Below are positions 26,236 to 37,128 of a stretch of DNA of 64,000 bases, one piece after another. Positions within the stretch are counted from its first letter, which is position 1, and the number at the start of each line of letters is the position of its first letter. Both the position numbers and the translations under genes were made by a program. Source of the DNA: Beijerinckiaceae bacterium (GTDB taxonomy: Bacteria; Pseudomonadota; Alphaproteobacteria; Rhizobiales; Beijerinckiaceae). A model generated the notes under the pieces. The model searched no databases. It saw nothing but the letters and a program-made list of their open reading frames with translations, and was not told where the DNA came from. The stretch covers positions 1,674,001 to 1,738,000 of the forward strand of contig CP024846.1 of the NCBI GenBank assembly GCA_004564215.1, given 5' to 3'.

Positions 26236-26772
26236 TCAGGTTTCCGGCAACAGAAAACCCGCGGCGGCGGCCAGCAGCAACACCTGGATAGCTGGCAGGC
26301 CGAGCCAAACGTGAAGTGTAAAGGCCGCGACCGCGATGAGCGCGACGCGGACGCGCGCGCCAGCTTTGAAATGCGGTTTGGCAATCGTCCAACAGGTCTT
26401 AACGGTGATGCTTACAGCGGCGGCAACAGCCCCGTGAATAGCTGCTTGCACCAAGGAATTCTCCTGCCACCGGCTGAACAGGACCGTGATCGCCACGACC
26501 AGCAGCGTGCACGGGATGGAAGCCGCCAACAAAGCCACCACAGCTCCCGGCAGACGCCGCAACACCCAGCCAACCGCCGTACAGAAGGCTAAAAGATTCG
26601 TTCCCGGCGTCAGGCGCGCAAGCGCAAAACACAATGTGAACCTGTCACTATCCACCCAGTGCCGTTTCTCGACGATTTCGCGATAAAGTACCGCTGTCGT
26701 GGCGCTGCCACCTCCGAGCGTCAGATTTGCGTTTCGGGCGAACACGCCCGCGATTTGCCGCAGAGTTGGCAT
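26236..26772 (-). CDS. chrA: Chromate transporter, first CHR-domain subunit
   Basis: This 178-aa membrane protein has the N-terminal-type CHR domain. It starts MPTLRQIAGVFARNANLTLG, continues with GGGSATTAVLYREIVEKRHW and shows FALARLTPGTNLLAFCTAVGW, the PGT/N motif of ChrA. It has about six hydrophobic segments. The start at 26772 (rather than 26799) gives the family N-terminus. With the following gene it forms the heteromeric exporter; in characterised short-chain ChrA systems both halves are needed. No ChrB-type regulator is adjacent. Inverted copies of the same repeat lie on both sides of the pair. Confidence 0.87.
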   Translation of the reverse strand: MPTLRQIAGVFARNANLTLGGGSATTAVLYREIVEKRHWVDSDRFTLCFALARLTPGTNLLAFCTAVGWVLRRLPGAVVALLAASIPCTLLVVAITVLFSRWQENSLVQAAIHGAVAAAVSITVKTCWTIAKPHFKAGARVRVALIAVAAFTLHVWLGLPAIQVLLLAAAAGFLLPET

Positions 26773-26928
26773 GATGGCTCCTGGATTCCCCTGCGTCACA
26801 TGCGCTTAGGGGTTTGTAATCGCGCCGGAAGGTTGTTGTGCCCGCCCAATATGTGTCTGTTTCTGGCATAACGCGGACGGAAATTAAACTTGCCGGCTAC
26901 CTTTCCGCGATTGTTGCTATTATGCGTG

Positions 26929-27036
26929 AGGGCCTCCCCCTCATCCTGAGGAACCCATGAGATGGGCGTCTCGAAGTACGGGCACGCGGGCTCCCTCGCC
27001 CTTCGAGACAGCCCCTAGGGCTTCCTCAGGGTGAGG
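26929..27036 (-). repeat. Intergenic repeat, copy 2
   Basis: This is the inverted counterpart of 25440-25553: CTCCCCCTCATCCTGAGGAA, GGCGTCTCGAAGTACGGGC, CCCTCGCCCTTCGAGACAGC and CTTCCTCAGGGTGAGG. It fills much of the 280-bp gap between chrA and thiY. It ends directly before GAGAGGA, the likely ribosome-binding site of thiY, so the repeat forms the upstream part of the thiY 5' region. Confidence 0.8.
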
Positions 27037-27053
27037 ATTTGAGAGGATTCACC

Positions 27054-28052
27054 TTGAAACAATTTATCGCCCTCTTCTTCGCGGCGCTCTGTCTTGCCGC
27101 CGTCCCAGCCATCGCCCTCGACAAAGTCACCTTTGCGACCAACTGGCGCGCCGAAGCCGAGCATGGCGGCTTCTATCAGGCCAAGGCCGACGGCACTTAC
27201 GCCAAATACGGCCTCGACGTCACGATCCTGCAAGGCGGTCCGCTCGCCAACAACCGGCTTTTGCTCGCGGCGGGAAAAATCGAATTCCACCTCGGCGCCA
27301 ATCTCATTCAGTCCTTTGACGCGGTCGCCCAGAATATTCCGATCGTGGCGGTGGCCGCGATGTTCCAAAAAGACCCTTTCATTCTGATGTCGCACCCAGG
27401 CGTCGGCCTCGACCGCATGGAAGATCTGCCAAAGGCGACCGCTTTCATCGGCAAGGATGCCTTCGTCTCGGTCTATCAATGGCTGAAGCTCGCCTATGGT
27501 TTTAGAGATGAAAACGTCAAACCCTATACGTTCAATTCGGCGCCTTTCATCGCCGACGGCCATTCGATCGAAGAAGGCTATGCGACCTCCGAACCTTTTG
27601 CGATCGAGCGGCAGGGCAAGTTCAAACCAAATGTCTTCTTGGCCGCCGATTACGGCTATGATTCCTATTCGACGACGATTGAAACAAGGCGCGATCTCAT
27701 CGAGAACAATCCCGATCTCGTCCAGCGTTTCGTCGACGCCTCGATCATCGGCTGGTATCATTACATCTACGGCGACCCCCAAGCTGCGAATGCCCTCATC
27801 AAGCGTGACAATCCCGATATCAGCGACGATCAGCTTGCCTATTCGCTCGCCCAGTTGAAAGAACGCGGCATTGTCGATTCCGGGGACTCTTTGAAACTTG
27901 GGATCGGCGCTATGGCGGACTCGCGAATCAAAAGCTTTTTCGACAAAATGGTGCAGGCTGGGCTGTTTAAGCCAACGCTCGATTACACTCGCGCCTATAC
28001 TCTCCGCTTCATCGACAAGGGCGTCGGCCTGGATTTGCGGCCGAGGCCATGA
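27054..28052 (+). CDS. thiY: ABC transporter substrate-binding protein for a thiamine pyrimidine precursor (ThiY-like)
   Basis: This 332-aa periplasmic protein of the NMT1/THI5-like family is expected to bind formylaminopyrimidine (FAMP) or HMP for thiamine salvage. A Sec signal peptide (MKQFIALFFAALCLAAVPAI, cleavage about residue 22) is followed by VTFATNWRAEAEHGGFYQA, the THI5-type ligand entry motif. ILQGGPLANNRLLLAAGKIE and a typical two-lobe core come next. I choose TTG 27054, with GAGAGGA 6 nt upstream; TTG 27039 would add five residues. ThiZ and thiX follow, and thiC is next after a TPP riboswitch, which supports the pyrimidine substrate. Confidence 0.88.
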   Translation: MKQFIALFFAALCLAAVPAIALDKVTFATNWRAEAEHGGFYQAKADGTYAKYGLDVTILQGGPLANNRLLLAAGKIEFHLGANLIQSFDAVAQNIPIVAVAAMFQKDPFILMSHPGVGLDRMEDLPKATAFIGKDAFVSVYQWLKLAYGFRDENVKPYTFNSAPFIADGHSIEEGYATSEPFAIERQGKFKPNVFLAADYGYDSYSTTIETRRDLIENNPDLVQRFVDASIIGWYHYIYGDPQAANALIKRDNPDISDDQLAYSLAQLKERGIVDSGDSLKLGIGAMADSRIKSFFDKMVQAGLFKPTLDYTRAYTLRFIDKGVGLDLRPRP

Positions 28053-28088
28053 AGCGGTAACGCGGGAGCCAACTGAGGCATTCTTGAA

Positions 28089-28859
28089 ATGACGATGGCC
28101 TCCCCGCTGGTCTCCTTGCGAGACATCGCCAAGCTCTATGAGAACGGAACGCTGGCGCTCGATGGCCTCAACCTCGACGTGCGCGCCGGCGAATTTCTGA
28201 CCCTGCTCGGCCCCTCCGGCTGCGGCAAATCCACAATCTTGCGTCTCATTGCCGGCCTCGACAAAGCCTCGTCAGGCACGCTCGAACGGGGCTTCCCGCT
28301 CGACCGCGCCAGCATCGGCTTCGTATTTCAGGACGCGACCTTGATGCCCTGGGCCAATGTCTTCGACAATGTGTTTCTGCCGTTGCGTTTGGAGGGTGTA
28401 TCGCGCCACGCGGCGGCACCCAGGGTCACCGAGGCATTGGCAATGGTGGGACTTGCGTCCACCGAAAAAATGTTCCCCCGCGAACTTTCGGGCGGCATGC
28501 GCATGCGCGTTTCGATTGCGCGCGCGCTCGTCCTGCGCCCTCTCTTGCTGTTGCTCGATGAACCCTTCGCGGCGCTTGACGAGATCACGCGCTTCAAGCT
28601 CAACGACGATCTCCTGCATTTGCGGAGCGAACTCGGCACCACCATCGTCTTCGTGACTCATTCGGTTTATGAGAGCGTCTATCTCTCGACAAGGATCGCG
28701 GTGATGGCCGCGCGGCCGGGCCGCATCGTCGAGGAAATCAGAATCGACACCGCCACGCCGCGTGGCAAAAATTTCCGGACAAGTCCGACCTATGCGCAGA
28801 TGTGCGCGAAGGCTTCGCTCGCATTGCAAAGCGCGATGCAAGAGGATCAACAGACGTGA
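28089..28859 (+). CDS. thiZ: ABC transporter ATP-binding protein (ThiZ-like)
   Basis: This 256-aa ATPase energises the ThiYX importer. It has Walker A LLGPSGCGKSTILRLIAGLD (about residues 38-57), a Q-loop in IGFVFQDATLMPWANVFDNV, the signature ELSGGMRMRVSIARALVLRP, Walker B LLLLLDEPFAALDE and the H-loop FVTHSVYES. The sequence is of the nitrate/taurine/thiamine-pyrimidine branch (SsuB/TauB-like). It begins 36 nt after thiY and ends 37 nt before thiX, and the three genes form one operon. Confidence 0.9.
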   Translation: MTMASPLVSLRDIAKLYENGTLALDGLNLDVRAGEFLTLLGPSGCGKSTILRLIAGLDKASSGTLERGFPLDRASIGFVFQDATLMPWANVFDNVFLPLRLEGVSRHAAAPRVTEALAMVGLASTEKMFPRELSGGMRMRVSIARALVLRPLLLLLDEPFAALDEITRFKLNDDLLHLRSELGTTIVFVTHSVYESVYLSTRIAVMAARPGRIVEEIRIDTATPRGKNFRTSPTYAQMCAKASLALQSAMQEDQQT

Positions 28860-28896
28860 AAACGCTTGCCGTGAACAATGTCGATGAGGCTGGCCG

Positions 28897-29685
28897 ATGA
28901 CGGCGCGGCAATGGATTATACGCTACGGTCCCCCGGCCTTGGTTTTCGCGGCGGTCCTCACGGCTTGGGAGGCCTATGTTCGCGCCCTCCACGTGCCACC
29001 CTATATTTTGCCCTCCCCCTGGCTTGTGCTCGAAACGCTCGTGAGCGACAGGGCGATCCTCGTTCCGGCCCTGTTCGTGACCTTGGGGACGACCTTCAGC
29101 GCATTGGCCTTAGCCGTCATCGGCGGGGCGGGCCTTGCGGTTTTTTTCGCGCAATGGAAATGGGTGGAGCGTTCCTTCCTGCCCTTTGCAATCGTTTTGC
29201 AAGTCACGCCCATCATTGCCATCGCTCCCTTGCTGCTGATTTATCTCGAAGCGCCGAAAGCGGTGCTTGTCTGTGCCTTTCTCGTCGCCTTTTTTCCGAT
29301 TCTGTCGAACACCGCTTTGGGCCTCGCTTCGACCGACCGCAATCTCGTCGATCTTTTCGCGCTTTACCGGGCGTCGCGATGGCAGACGCTGCGCTATTTG
29401 CGCCTGCCCGCGGCGCTCCCCTATTTTCTCGGGGGCGTTCGGATCGGTGGCGGCCTGGCGCTGATCGGAGCGATCGTCGCGGAACTCGCGGCGGGCAATG
29501 CCGGCCAGGGCGCGGGCCTCGCCTTCCGCATTGCCGAAGCCGGCTACCGGCTCAACATCCCGCGGATGTTTGCGGCGCTGACTTTGATCTCGCTGACGGG
29601 AATCGCAATTTTCGTGGCGTTGGCGGCCCTCTCGGCTGTCTTGCTTGGCCGCTGGCACGAAAGCGCGACCGGTGCCGAGCGGTAA
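28897..29685 (+). CDS. thiX: ABC transporter permease (ThiX-like)
   Basis: This 262-aa inner-membrane permease has about six TM helices. It has the cytoplasmic coupling loop typical of the SsuC/TauC branch (ALYRASRWQTLRYLRLPAAL followed by PYFLGGVRIGGGLALIGAIV). It is the transmembrane partner of thiZ and thiY. After its stop come about 40 bp and then the TPP riboswitch of thiC. Transcription from thiYZX could read into the riboswitch and thiC. Confidence 0.88.
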   Translation: MTARQWIIRYGPPALVFAAVLTAWEAYVRALHVPPYILPSPWLVLETLVSDRAILVPALFVTLGTTFSALALAVIGGAGLAVFFAQWKWVERSFLPFAIVLQVTPIIAIAPLLLIYLEAPKAVLVCAFLVAFFPILSNTALGLASTDRNLVDLFALYRASRWQTLRYLRLPAALPYFLGGVRIGGGLALIGAIVAELAAGNAGQGAGLAFRIAEAGYRLNIPRMFAALTLISLTGIAIFVALAALSAVLLGRWHESATGAER

Positions 29686-29725
29686 ACTGCCTTGCCCTAT
29701 CCGATTGGCCGCTCTATGTTGGGGG

Positions 29726-31720
<1,995 letters not shown>

Positions 31721-31931
31721 GGGGCAAAGCCAAAAGGCTTAGGCACATAATTTGCTTGCCTAAATAATAGACGTTCCAAATCGAAGCTCTTCGGAGGGGT
31801 TTCGATGGAACGGCGTCACCAAGGAAGGACCCCGATCCTAGCCGTCGATCTCGCCAAATTGCGCGCTCGATACTCAAGGAGTGCGCGGATTGACCCAATT
31901 GTTGGCGAGTTTACGACATTGAGGATCATTT

Positions 31932-32471
31932 ATGACAGCTATTACCGACACGCCTTTCGCCAAATTGGAGGCTGAAGGCCGGCTCCTTAAGCCGGCCCTG
32001 AAGGCGGACACCCATGTCGCAGGCCGGTTCGGCTTTCGCGGCGACATTTCCTACGATGACCCGGAAACCGTCCTGAAGGATGTTTTCACGGTCTCCGAAA
32101 GCGGCAAGCCGGCGATCGGCTTTATGGCCGGATCCATCAAGGAATATGCGACCTTGCCCAAGCTCGTCGAGACCTTCGGCGATGCGCTCGATGGCGAAGG
32201 CAAATATCTCATCTATGTCGCGGACATTCCGCTCGGCTGCCGTTGGTATATACCGATCGGCGCGGCTAAGATTTTCATCGTCTCTATCGACGACGAGACC
32301 GTCTACAATTGCCTGATCGACATTTTTTACGTCGACAAGGTGAAGCTCAAGAAATTCGACACCTCGGCCAAGCTCGACGCCCTTGCCGACGTTGGGTTGA
32401 AATACGCCTCGCTTTCGGACTACGAGGCAATTTCCTACGAAGAGGGTTTGAAGCGCAAGAGCGCCGCCTGA
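31932..32471 (+). CDS. Conserved-looking soluble protein of unknown function
   Basis: This 179-aa protein (MTAITDTPFAKLEAEGRLLK) has no signal peptide or TM segment and a mixed alpha/beta composition. Notable stretches are GRFGFRGDISYDDPETVLKD, EGKYLIYVADIPLGCRWYIP and DETVYNCLIDIFYVDKVKL; the last two look like the hydrophobic core of a beta-sandwich. I do not recognise the family. Codon use is like that of the neighbours. GAGGAT precedes the ATG. The stop is 7 nt from the stop of the convergent DUF5996 gene. It follows thiC by 210 nt and is unlikely to belong to the thi operon. Confidence 0.7.
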   Translation: MTAITDTPFAKLEAEGRLLKPALKADTHVAGRFGFRGDISYDDPETVLKDVFTVSESGKPAIGFMAGSIKEYATLPKLVETFGDALDGEGKYLIYVADIPLGCRWYIPIGAAKIFIVSIDDETVYNCLIDIFYVDKVKLKKFDTSAKLDALADVGLKYASLSDYEAISYEEGLKRKSAA

Positions 32472-32478
32472 ACCAAGA

Positions 32479-33420
32479 TCAGGCAACCACGCGCTCGAGC
32501 TTTGTTCGATCCCAATGCGCGAGGTTTGCGGTGGCTTCATAGGTGCTCTGCAGGAAGGAGAGGAGAACTTCTTCTGGAGAGTCAGCCTGCCGGACGTCGT
32601 CGTAGGGGAGAATAAATTCCCCCATGTCGCGGCTGAAGAAGGCCGCGTCGGGGCGAACCGGCGCCGTCGCAAATCCAGCGGGGGTCGGATAGGCGTAGGA
32701 ATAAAAAATCGGTCTTTCCATGCCCGCACCGCCTGGCCAGAAACCGCAGCTGCTGACCTCGTCGCAATAGGCTTCCCGCGTGACCTTGTCGGCCATGTTG
32801 GGCGCGCCCGGATGGACCGGCGCACCCCGTCCGCTGAAGCGTGTCACCGCCAAATCGAAACTCCCCCAAAAGAAATGAACCGGGCTCGCCTTGCCAACGA
32901 AGCGGCCTCGGAAAGCCGTAAAAATCCGATCGGCCTGCAGAAGGATCCGCCAAAACCGATTTGCATAGCCGGGATCGTAAGCGCAATGCGCGACGTCCTG
33001 CTCGAATGGAATGGGGTCAGGGATCTCGACCGGAGTAGTCCAGATCCGTATGTCGAGTCCAAGCGCGGAGAGGCTGCGCATGACCGCGCGATAGAAATCG
33101 GCGACGCTTTGCGGTTGCAGCGCAAACGACTCCCTCGCCCCGTCGCTGGTCTGGATCAGCAGGCGATGATCGATAAAATCAAAATCAATCTGGAAACTGC
33201 GTAGCCCATAGGGCATGGGCGAGGTTGTGAGTCCGCGGGCGGTCACATAGAGGGGCACATGCCACCAGTGGTTGATCGACGTGGCTTGGGCAAGCCGGAT
33301 CTTGCCGATCACTTGCGTCCACAGATGAAGCGTCGCGCAGGTCGCGTGCCATTCATCAAACTTCAGGCTTGGAAAAGCCTCGATCGCAGCGGGCAGGCTC
33401 GACTCTTTGGACTCGGTCAT
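32479..33420 (-). CDS. DUF5996 family protein
   Basis: This 313-aa protein fits the DUF5996 family. The N-terminal DEWHATCATLHLWTQVIGKI and NHWWHVPLYVTARGLTTSPM are typical, as are DFIDHRLLIQTSDG, the central FRGRFVGKASPVHFFWGSFD LAVTRFSGR and GFWPGGAGMERPIFYSYAYP. The many Trp, His and Phe residues suggest a buried binding pocket, but no function is known for the family. It is monocistronic and convergent with the unknown gene at 31932. Confidence 0.85.
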   Translation of the reverse strand: MTESKESSLPAAIEAFPSLKFDEWHATCATLHLWTQVIGKIRLAQATSINHWWHVPLYVTARGLTTSPMPYGLRSFQIDFDFIDHRLLIQTSDGARESFALQPQSVADFYRAVMRSLSALGLDIRIWTTPVEIPDPIPFEQDVAHCAYDPGYANRFWRILLQADRIFTAFRGRFVGKASPVHFFWGSFDLAVTRFSGRGAPVHPGAPNMADKVTREAYCDEVSSCGFWPGGAGMERPIFYSYAYPTPAGFATAPVRPDAAFFSRDMGEFILPYDDVRQADSPEEVLLSFLQSTYEATANLAHWDRTKLERVVA

Positions 33421-33554
33421 CTCACCGCGCCTCCCAACAAAAGCGGGGGACAGGACGTCCCGAGCGATTCCCTAAAACATGGGTGGCAATTGCTTGGTTT
33501 CACGCCGAACCGCGGAGGATCCCGCGGCCCGCTCTGTTTGGGAACGCCGGGCGA

Positions 33555-34280
33555 TCACGCCATATACTGGCCGCCGTTGACGCTGAGCGTCGAACCGGTG
33601 ATGAAGCCCGACTCTTCGGCAACGAGGAACAGAACGCAGCGGGCCACCTCTTCGGGTTCACCCAGACGCCGCACCGGAATTTGCGGCAGCACGGATTTTT
33701 CCAACACTTCCGCCGGCACGGCCTTCACCATGTCGGTTGCGATGTAACCGGGGCAAATCGTGTTGACCGTGATGCCCTTGTTGGCATTTTCCTGGGCGAG
33801 CGATTTGGTGAAGCCGATGTCGCCGGATTTCGAGGCGGTGTAATTGGTCTGTCCGACTTGGCCCTTCTGGCCGTTGATGGAGGAGATGTTGACGATCCGC
33901 CCGAAACCGCGTTCGCGCATGCCTTCGATGACCGGCCGGGTCATGTTGAACAGCGAATTCAGATTGGTGTTGATGACCTCATACCATTGCTCCGGCGTCA
34001 TCTTATGAAACATGATGTCGCGCGTGATCCCCGCGTTGTTCACGAGGATCTCGATCGGCCCGAGATCCTCGCACACTTTCTTGAGGCCTTCGGCGCAGGC
34101 CTTGTAGTTTGAGACGTCCCATTTATAGACGGCGATTCCGGTCTCGGCCTTGAACTTCGCGGCAGCTTCATCGTTGCCGGCATAGGTTGCGGCGACTTTG
34201 TGTCCAGCCGCTTGCAACGCCTTGCTGATGGCGGCCCCGATCCCGCGCGAGCCGCCGCTGACTACCGCTATCCTGGACAT
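33555..34280 (-). CDS. phaB: Acetoacetyl-CoA reductase
   Basis: PhaB reduces acetoacetyl-CoA to (R)-3-hydroxybutyryl-CoA for PHB synthesis. The 241-aa short-chain dehydrogenase has the cofactor motif VSGGSRGIGAAI near the N-terminus, NNAG (ILVNNAGITRD), the catalytic Ser in NISSINGQKGQ and the YxxxK motif YTASKSG. FxCPGYIATDMV-type and VNGGQYMA ends are typical for PhaB. The start at 34280 is preferred over 34289 because AGAGGG then lies at normal distance. It is 115 nt downstream of phaA on the same strand. Confidence 0.94.
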   Translation of the reverse strand: MSRIAVVSGGSRGIGAAISKALQAAGHKVAATYAGNDEAAAKFKAETGIAVYKWDVSNYKACAEGLKKVCEDLGPIEILVNNAGITRDIMFHKMTPEQWYEVINTNLNSLFNMTRPVIEGMRERGFGRIVNISSINGQKGQVGQTNYTASKSGDIGFTKSLAQENANKGITVNTICPGYIATDMVKAVPAEVLEKSVLPQIPVRRLGEPEEVARCVLFLVAEESGFITGSTLSVNGGQYMA

Positions 34281-34395
34281 GTGTACCATCCCTCTAATTT
34301 TTTGATTTCAGAAATTTTCTTATTACTGATCGGTTTTCAAACGCGCCGCTCGCCGGAAGCATGGATGATCCGGACAGCGGCGCGATTGACGAAGA

Positions 34396-35571
34396 TCAAC
34401 GCTCGACGGTCAGCGCAATGCCCATGCCGCCACCGATGCAGAGCGTTGCGAGGCCCTTCTTTGCACCGCGCCGCTGCATCTCATGCAACAGCGTGACAAG
34501 GACGCGCGCGCCGGAAGCGCCGATCGGATGTCCGATCGCAATGGCGCCGCCGTTGACGTTAACGATGGAGGGATCCCAGCCCATGTCCTTATTGACGGCC
34601 AAGGCCTGCGCCGCGAATGCTTCATTGGCCTCGACAAGTTCGAGATCCTTGACTTTCCAGCCGGCTTTCTCGAGCGCCTTGCGGGACGCTGGAATCGGCC
34701 CCGTCCCCATCACCGCGGGATCGACACCGGCGGTGGCCCAGGAGGCGATGCGTGCCAGCGGAACAAGCCCGCGCGCGCTCGCGTCTTTCGCGCTCATCAG
34801 GAGCAGCACCGCCGCGCCGTCGTTAATGCCTGACGCATTGCCGGCGGTGACCGTGCCTTCCTTGGCAAAGGCCGGTTTCAGCTTGGCGAGCGCATCGAGT
34901 GTCGCACCCGCGCGAATATATTCGTCCGCCGCGACGACGACGTCGCCCTTTTTGCCGCTGATGGTGAACGGTACGATCTCTTCGTTGAACCGTCCCTCTT
35001 TTTGCGCAGCCTCAGCTTTGTTTTGAGAGGCGACGGCGAATTGGTCCTGCTCTTCACGGCTGAGCTGCCATTTTGCCGCGACATTTTCAGCCGTCTGGCC
35101 CATGTGATAACCGTTGAAGACGTCGGTCAGTCCATCGCGGATCATCGTGTCGACGAATTTGAGGTCGCCCATCTTGGTGCCGTTGCGCAAATTGGCGCCG
35201 TGCTGCGACAGCGACATGCTCTCTTGACCGCCGGCGACAATGATTTTCGCGTCGCCATTGGCGATCTGCTGCATGCCGAGCGCCACCGCGCGCAAGCCCG
35301 AGCCGCACACTTGATTAAGGCCCCAGGCGGTTTTCTCTTTGGGAATACCGGCCTTTATCGCGGCCTGACGCGCCGGATTTTGTCCCTGATTGGCGGTCAG
35401 AACCTGGCCGAGAATCACTTCGTCCACCTCGGCGGCATCGACCTTGGCGCGGGTGAGCGCCGCCTTGATCACGGCGGCGCCGAGTTCATGGGCCGGCGTC
35501 GCGCCAAAGGCGCCGTTGAAAGAACCGACGGCGGTACGCGCCGCACTCACAATAACAATATCACCCGACAT
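34396..35571 (-). CDS. phaA: Acetyl-CoA acetyltransferase (beta-ketothiolase)
   Basis: PhaA condenses two acetyl-CoA to acetoacetyl-CoA, the first step to PHB. The 391-aa thiolase starts [20 protein letters not shown]. It has the nucleophilic Cys in [19 protein letters not shown] (about residue 88), the GGQESMS motif, [43 protein letters not shown] and the second catalytic Cys in [11 protein letters not shown]. phaB follows in the same operon and the regulator phaR is divergent. The PHA synthase gene phaC is not in the window. Confidence 0.95.
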   Translation of the reverse strand: MSGDIVIVSAARTAVGSFNGAFGATPAHELGAAVIKAALTRAKVDAAEVDEVILGQVLTANQGQNPARQAAIKAGIPKEKTAWGLNQVCGSGLRAVALGMQQIANGDAKIIVAGGQESMSLSQHGANLRNGTKMGDLKFVDTMIRDGLTDVFNGYHMGQTAENVAAKWQLSREEQDQFAVASQNKAEAAQKEGRFNEEIVPFTISGKKGDVVVAADEYIRAGATLDALAKLKPAFAKEGTVTAGNASGINDGAAVLLLMSAKDASARGLVPLARIASWATAGVDPAVMGTGPIPASRKALEKAGWKVKDLELVEANEAFAAQALAVNKDMGWDPSIVNVNGGAIAIGHPIGASGARVLVTLLHEMQRRGAKKGLATLCIGGGMGIALTVER

Positions 35572-35958
35572 TTGGGTATCCCTCCTGGACCTAAAGCCGC
35601 AGCGTGCGCGTTTCCGGCTTTATCGGTTATAGTAACACTTGAGGCTGAAGCTTGCGAGCCAAGGTTCGGCCTTCGGCTCCGCAATGCAGGCAATTTTTTG
35701 CGAGGAATTGCAAGGCTTTTTGCTTTGGCGTTATGCTTATATCCTTATGCTTGTATTTATTAGATTGTCACAATGCATTTACGCGGTGCCCCGCATCAAG
35801 CAACCTCTCAAGAGGGGTTGGCGCTTGCTTCCGAAGCCCTGGTTCGAACTGCCTTCCAAGGCGGCAGCAACCGCGAGCCTCCCCGTTCGGATCGAAACTA
35901 TGGTCAGATCAAGAGAAACCTGCTTAGGTTAGACACCACGCAAGAGGCGGTAGCGGCC
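35572..35958. promoter_or_regulatory. phaA/phaR divergent regulatory region
   Basis: This 387-bp region holds no convincing gene. Around 35690-35722 there is a cluster of GCA/TGC half-sites (GCAATGCAGGCA, TTGCGAGG, ATTGCAAGG, TTTTTGC), the kind of sequence PhaR-type regulators bind. Just downstream is an AT-rich stretch with a TTATGCTT repeat near 35731 and 35743 that may hold a promoter. PhaR autoregulation with control of phaAB is common, but the operator here is only inferred. Confidence 0.4.
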
Positions 35959-36591
35959 ATGGGTAAAGAAAACAGTCCCATTATCATAAAAAAATACGCG
36001 AACCGGCGGCTCTACAACACCGCGACGAGCGCGTATATCACGCTTGAGGATCTCGCCTGCATAGTCAAGAAAGGTGACGATTTCCTCGTCTTCGATGCCA
36101 AGACTGGCGAAGACATCACACGTTCGGTTTTGACCCAGATCATTTTCGAACAAGAGGGGAAGAACGGGCAAAGTCTTCTGCCGATCACCTTCCTGCGCCA
36201 GCTTATTCGTTTTTATGGCGACAGCATGCAAATGCTGGTGCCAAGCTATCTTGAGTTCACCATCGGCAAGCTCACGAGCGAACAAGCCAAGTTCCGCGAC
36301 AAGGTCGCCAGTAATTTTGGTGCGCCGGTCGCCGCGCCGCTGTTCGGATCGATCGAGGAACAGACCCGCAAGAACATGGCGCTGTTCAATCAAGCGCTCA
36401 CGATGTTCAATCCGTTTGGCAACCCGCTCCAGACATCGTCGGAAAATTCAGAAAGCAAGCCAGACGAAAAACCAGCCTCCGAGCCTTCGGACGCGAGCGC
36501 CGAACATAAATCCCAAACCGATATTGAGGAAATGAAGCGGCAGCTCGATGCCCTGCAAAAACGGATCGAAACGCTCGTCTTGAAAGAATAA
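35959..36591 (+). CDS. phaR: Polyhydroxyalkanoate synthesis repressor PhaR
   Basis: PhaR binds DNA and PHA granules and controls phasin and PHA genes. The 210-aa protein has the N-terminal PHB/PHA accumulation regulator DNA-binding domain (IIIKKYANRRLYNTATSAYI, TLEDLACIVKKGDDFLVFDA), the PHB-accumulation domain around TRSVLTQIIFEQEGK and RQLIRFYGDSMQMLVPSYL, a Pro/Ser/Glu-rich linker, and a C-terminal coiled coil (EEMKRQLDALQKRIETLV). The start at 35959 (MGKENSPIIIKK) is the family start. It is divergent from phaAB. Confidence 0.94.
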   Translation: MGKENSPIIIKKYANRRLYNTATSAYITLEDLACIVKKGDDFLVFDAKTGEDITRSVLTQIIFEQEGKNGQSLLPITFLRQLIRFYGDSMQMLVPSYLEFTIGKLTSEQAKFRDKVASNFGAPVAAPLFGSIEEQTRKNMALFNQALTMFNPFGNPLQTSSENSESKPDEKPASEPSDASAEHKSQTDIEEMKRQLDALQKRIETLVLKE

Positions 36592-36621
36592 GCCTTACGA
36601 CCTTTGCGGATCACGCCAAGC

Positions 36622-37074
36622 CTATTCGGGCAAACCCGGCTGCCACTCCGGCCGCGCAAGTTGAAAGCCCGAGAATTCAAACCCCGGCGCGACGCTGCAT
36701 CCGACAAGGGTCCAAGCCCCGCGCGTCGCCGCGCTCTGCCAGCAATGCACCGGCACGACATATTGCGGGCGCTGCCCGGCAAACAGATCGCACCCTAAAT
36801 GATGAATCTGCAGGTCGTGACCGGTTTGCGAAATCTTCAGCTCCAACGGCGCTCCCGCATAGAAATGCCAGACCTCGGTGGCATCCACTCTATGCCAATG
36901 CGAATTTTGCCCGGCGGCGAGCAGAAAATAGATCAAGGTCGAAGCGGCGCGACCGTTCGAATCTTGTCTCGAATCGCGAAAGGTCTCCCGGAAAAATCCG
37001 CCTTCGGGATGTGCGGACAAGTCGAGCATGCGGATGATTTCATCCGCGCTCCGGCCAGCCAAAGGATCGGTCAT
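36622..37074 (-). CDS. Cupin domain protein (DUF985 family)
   Basis: This 150-aa cupin is of the YML079w/DUF985 type. The visible parts are HPEGGFFRETFRDSRQ, the first cupin motif STLIYFLLAAGQNSHWHRVD, TEVWHFYAGAPLELKIS, and the second half GQRPQYVVPVHCWQSAATRG with WTLVGCSVAPGFEFSGFQLA. Structures of the family show a sugar-epimerase-like pocket but no proven reaction. It is convergent with phaR and lies 54 nt after gloB on the same strand. Confidence 0.88.
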   Translation of the reverse strand: MTDPLAGRSADEIIRMLDLSAHPEGGFFRETFRDSRQDSNGRAASTLIYFLLAAGQNSHWHRVDATEVWHFYAGAPLELKISQTGHDLQIHHLGCDLFAGQRPQYVVPVHCWQSAATRGAWTLVGCSVAPGFEFSGFQLARPEWQPGLPE

Positions 37075-37128
37075 TATTTTGCCCGCTGAATATCTGGGTG
37101 CCGGCCTCTGCTTCGGTCGGCGATGGGC

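Noticed and set aside
25440..27036. Composite transposon around chrA
   Set aside because: The flanking elements carry no transposase and I see no target-site duplication; they are ordinary intergenic repeats.
35840..35870. GGTTCGAA-like sequence suggesting a tRNA T-arm
   Set aside because: No acceptor or anticodon stems can be drawn around it; no CCA end.
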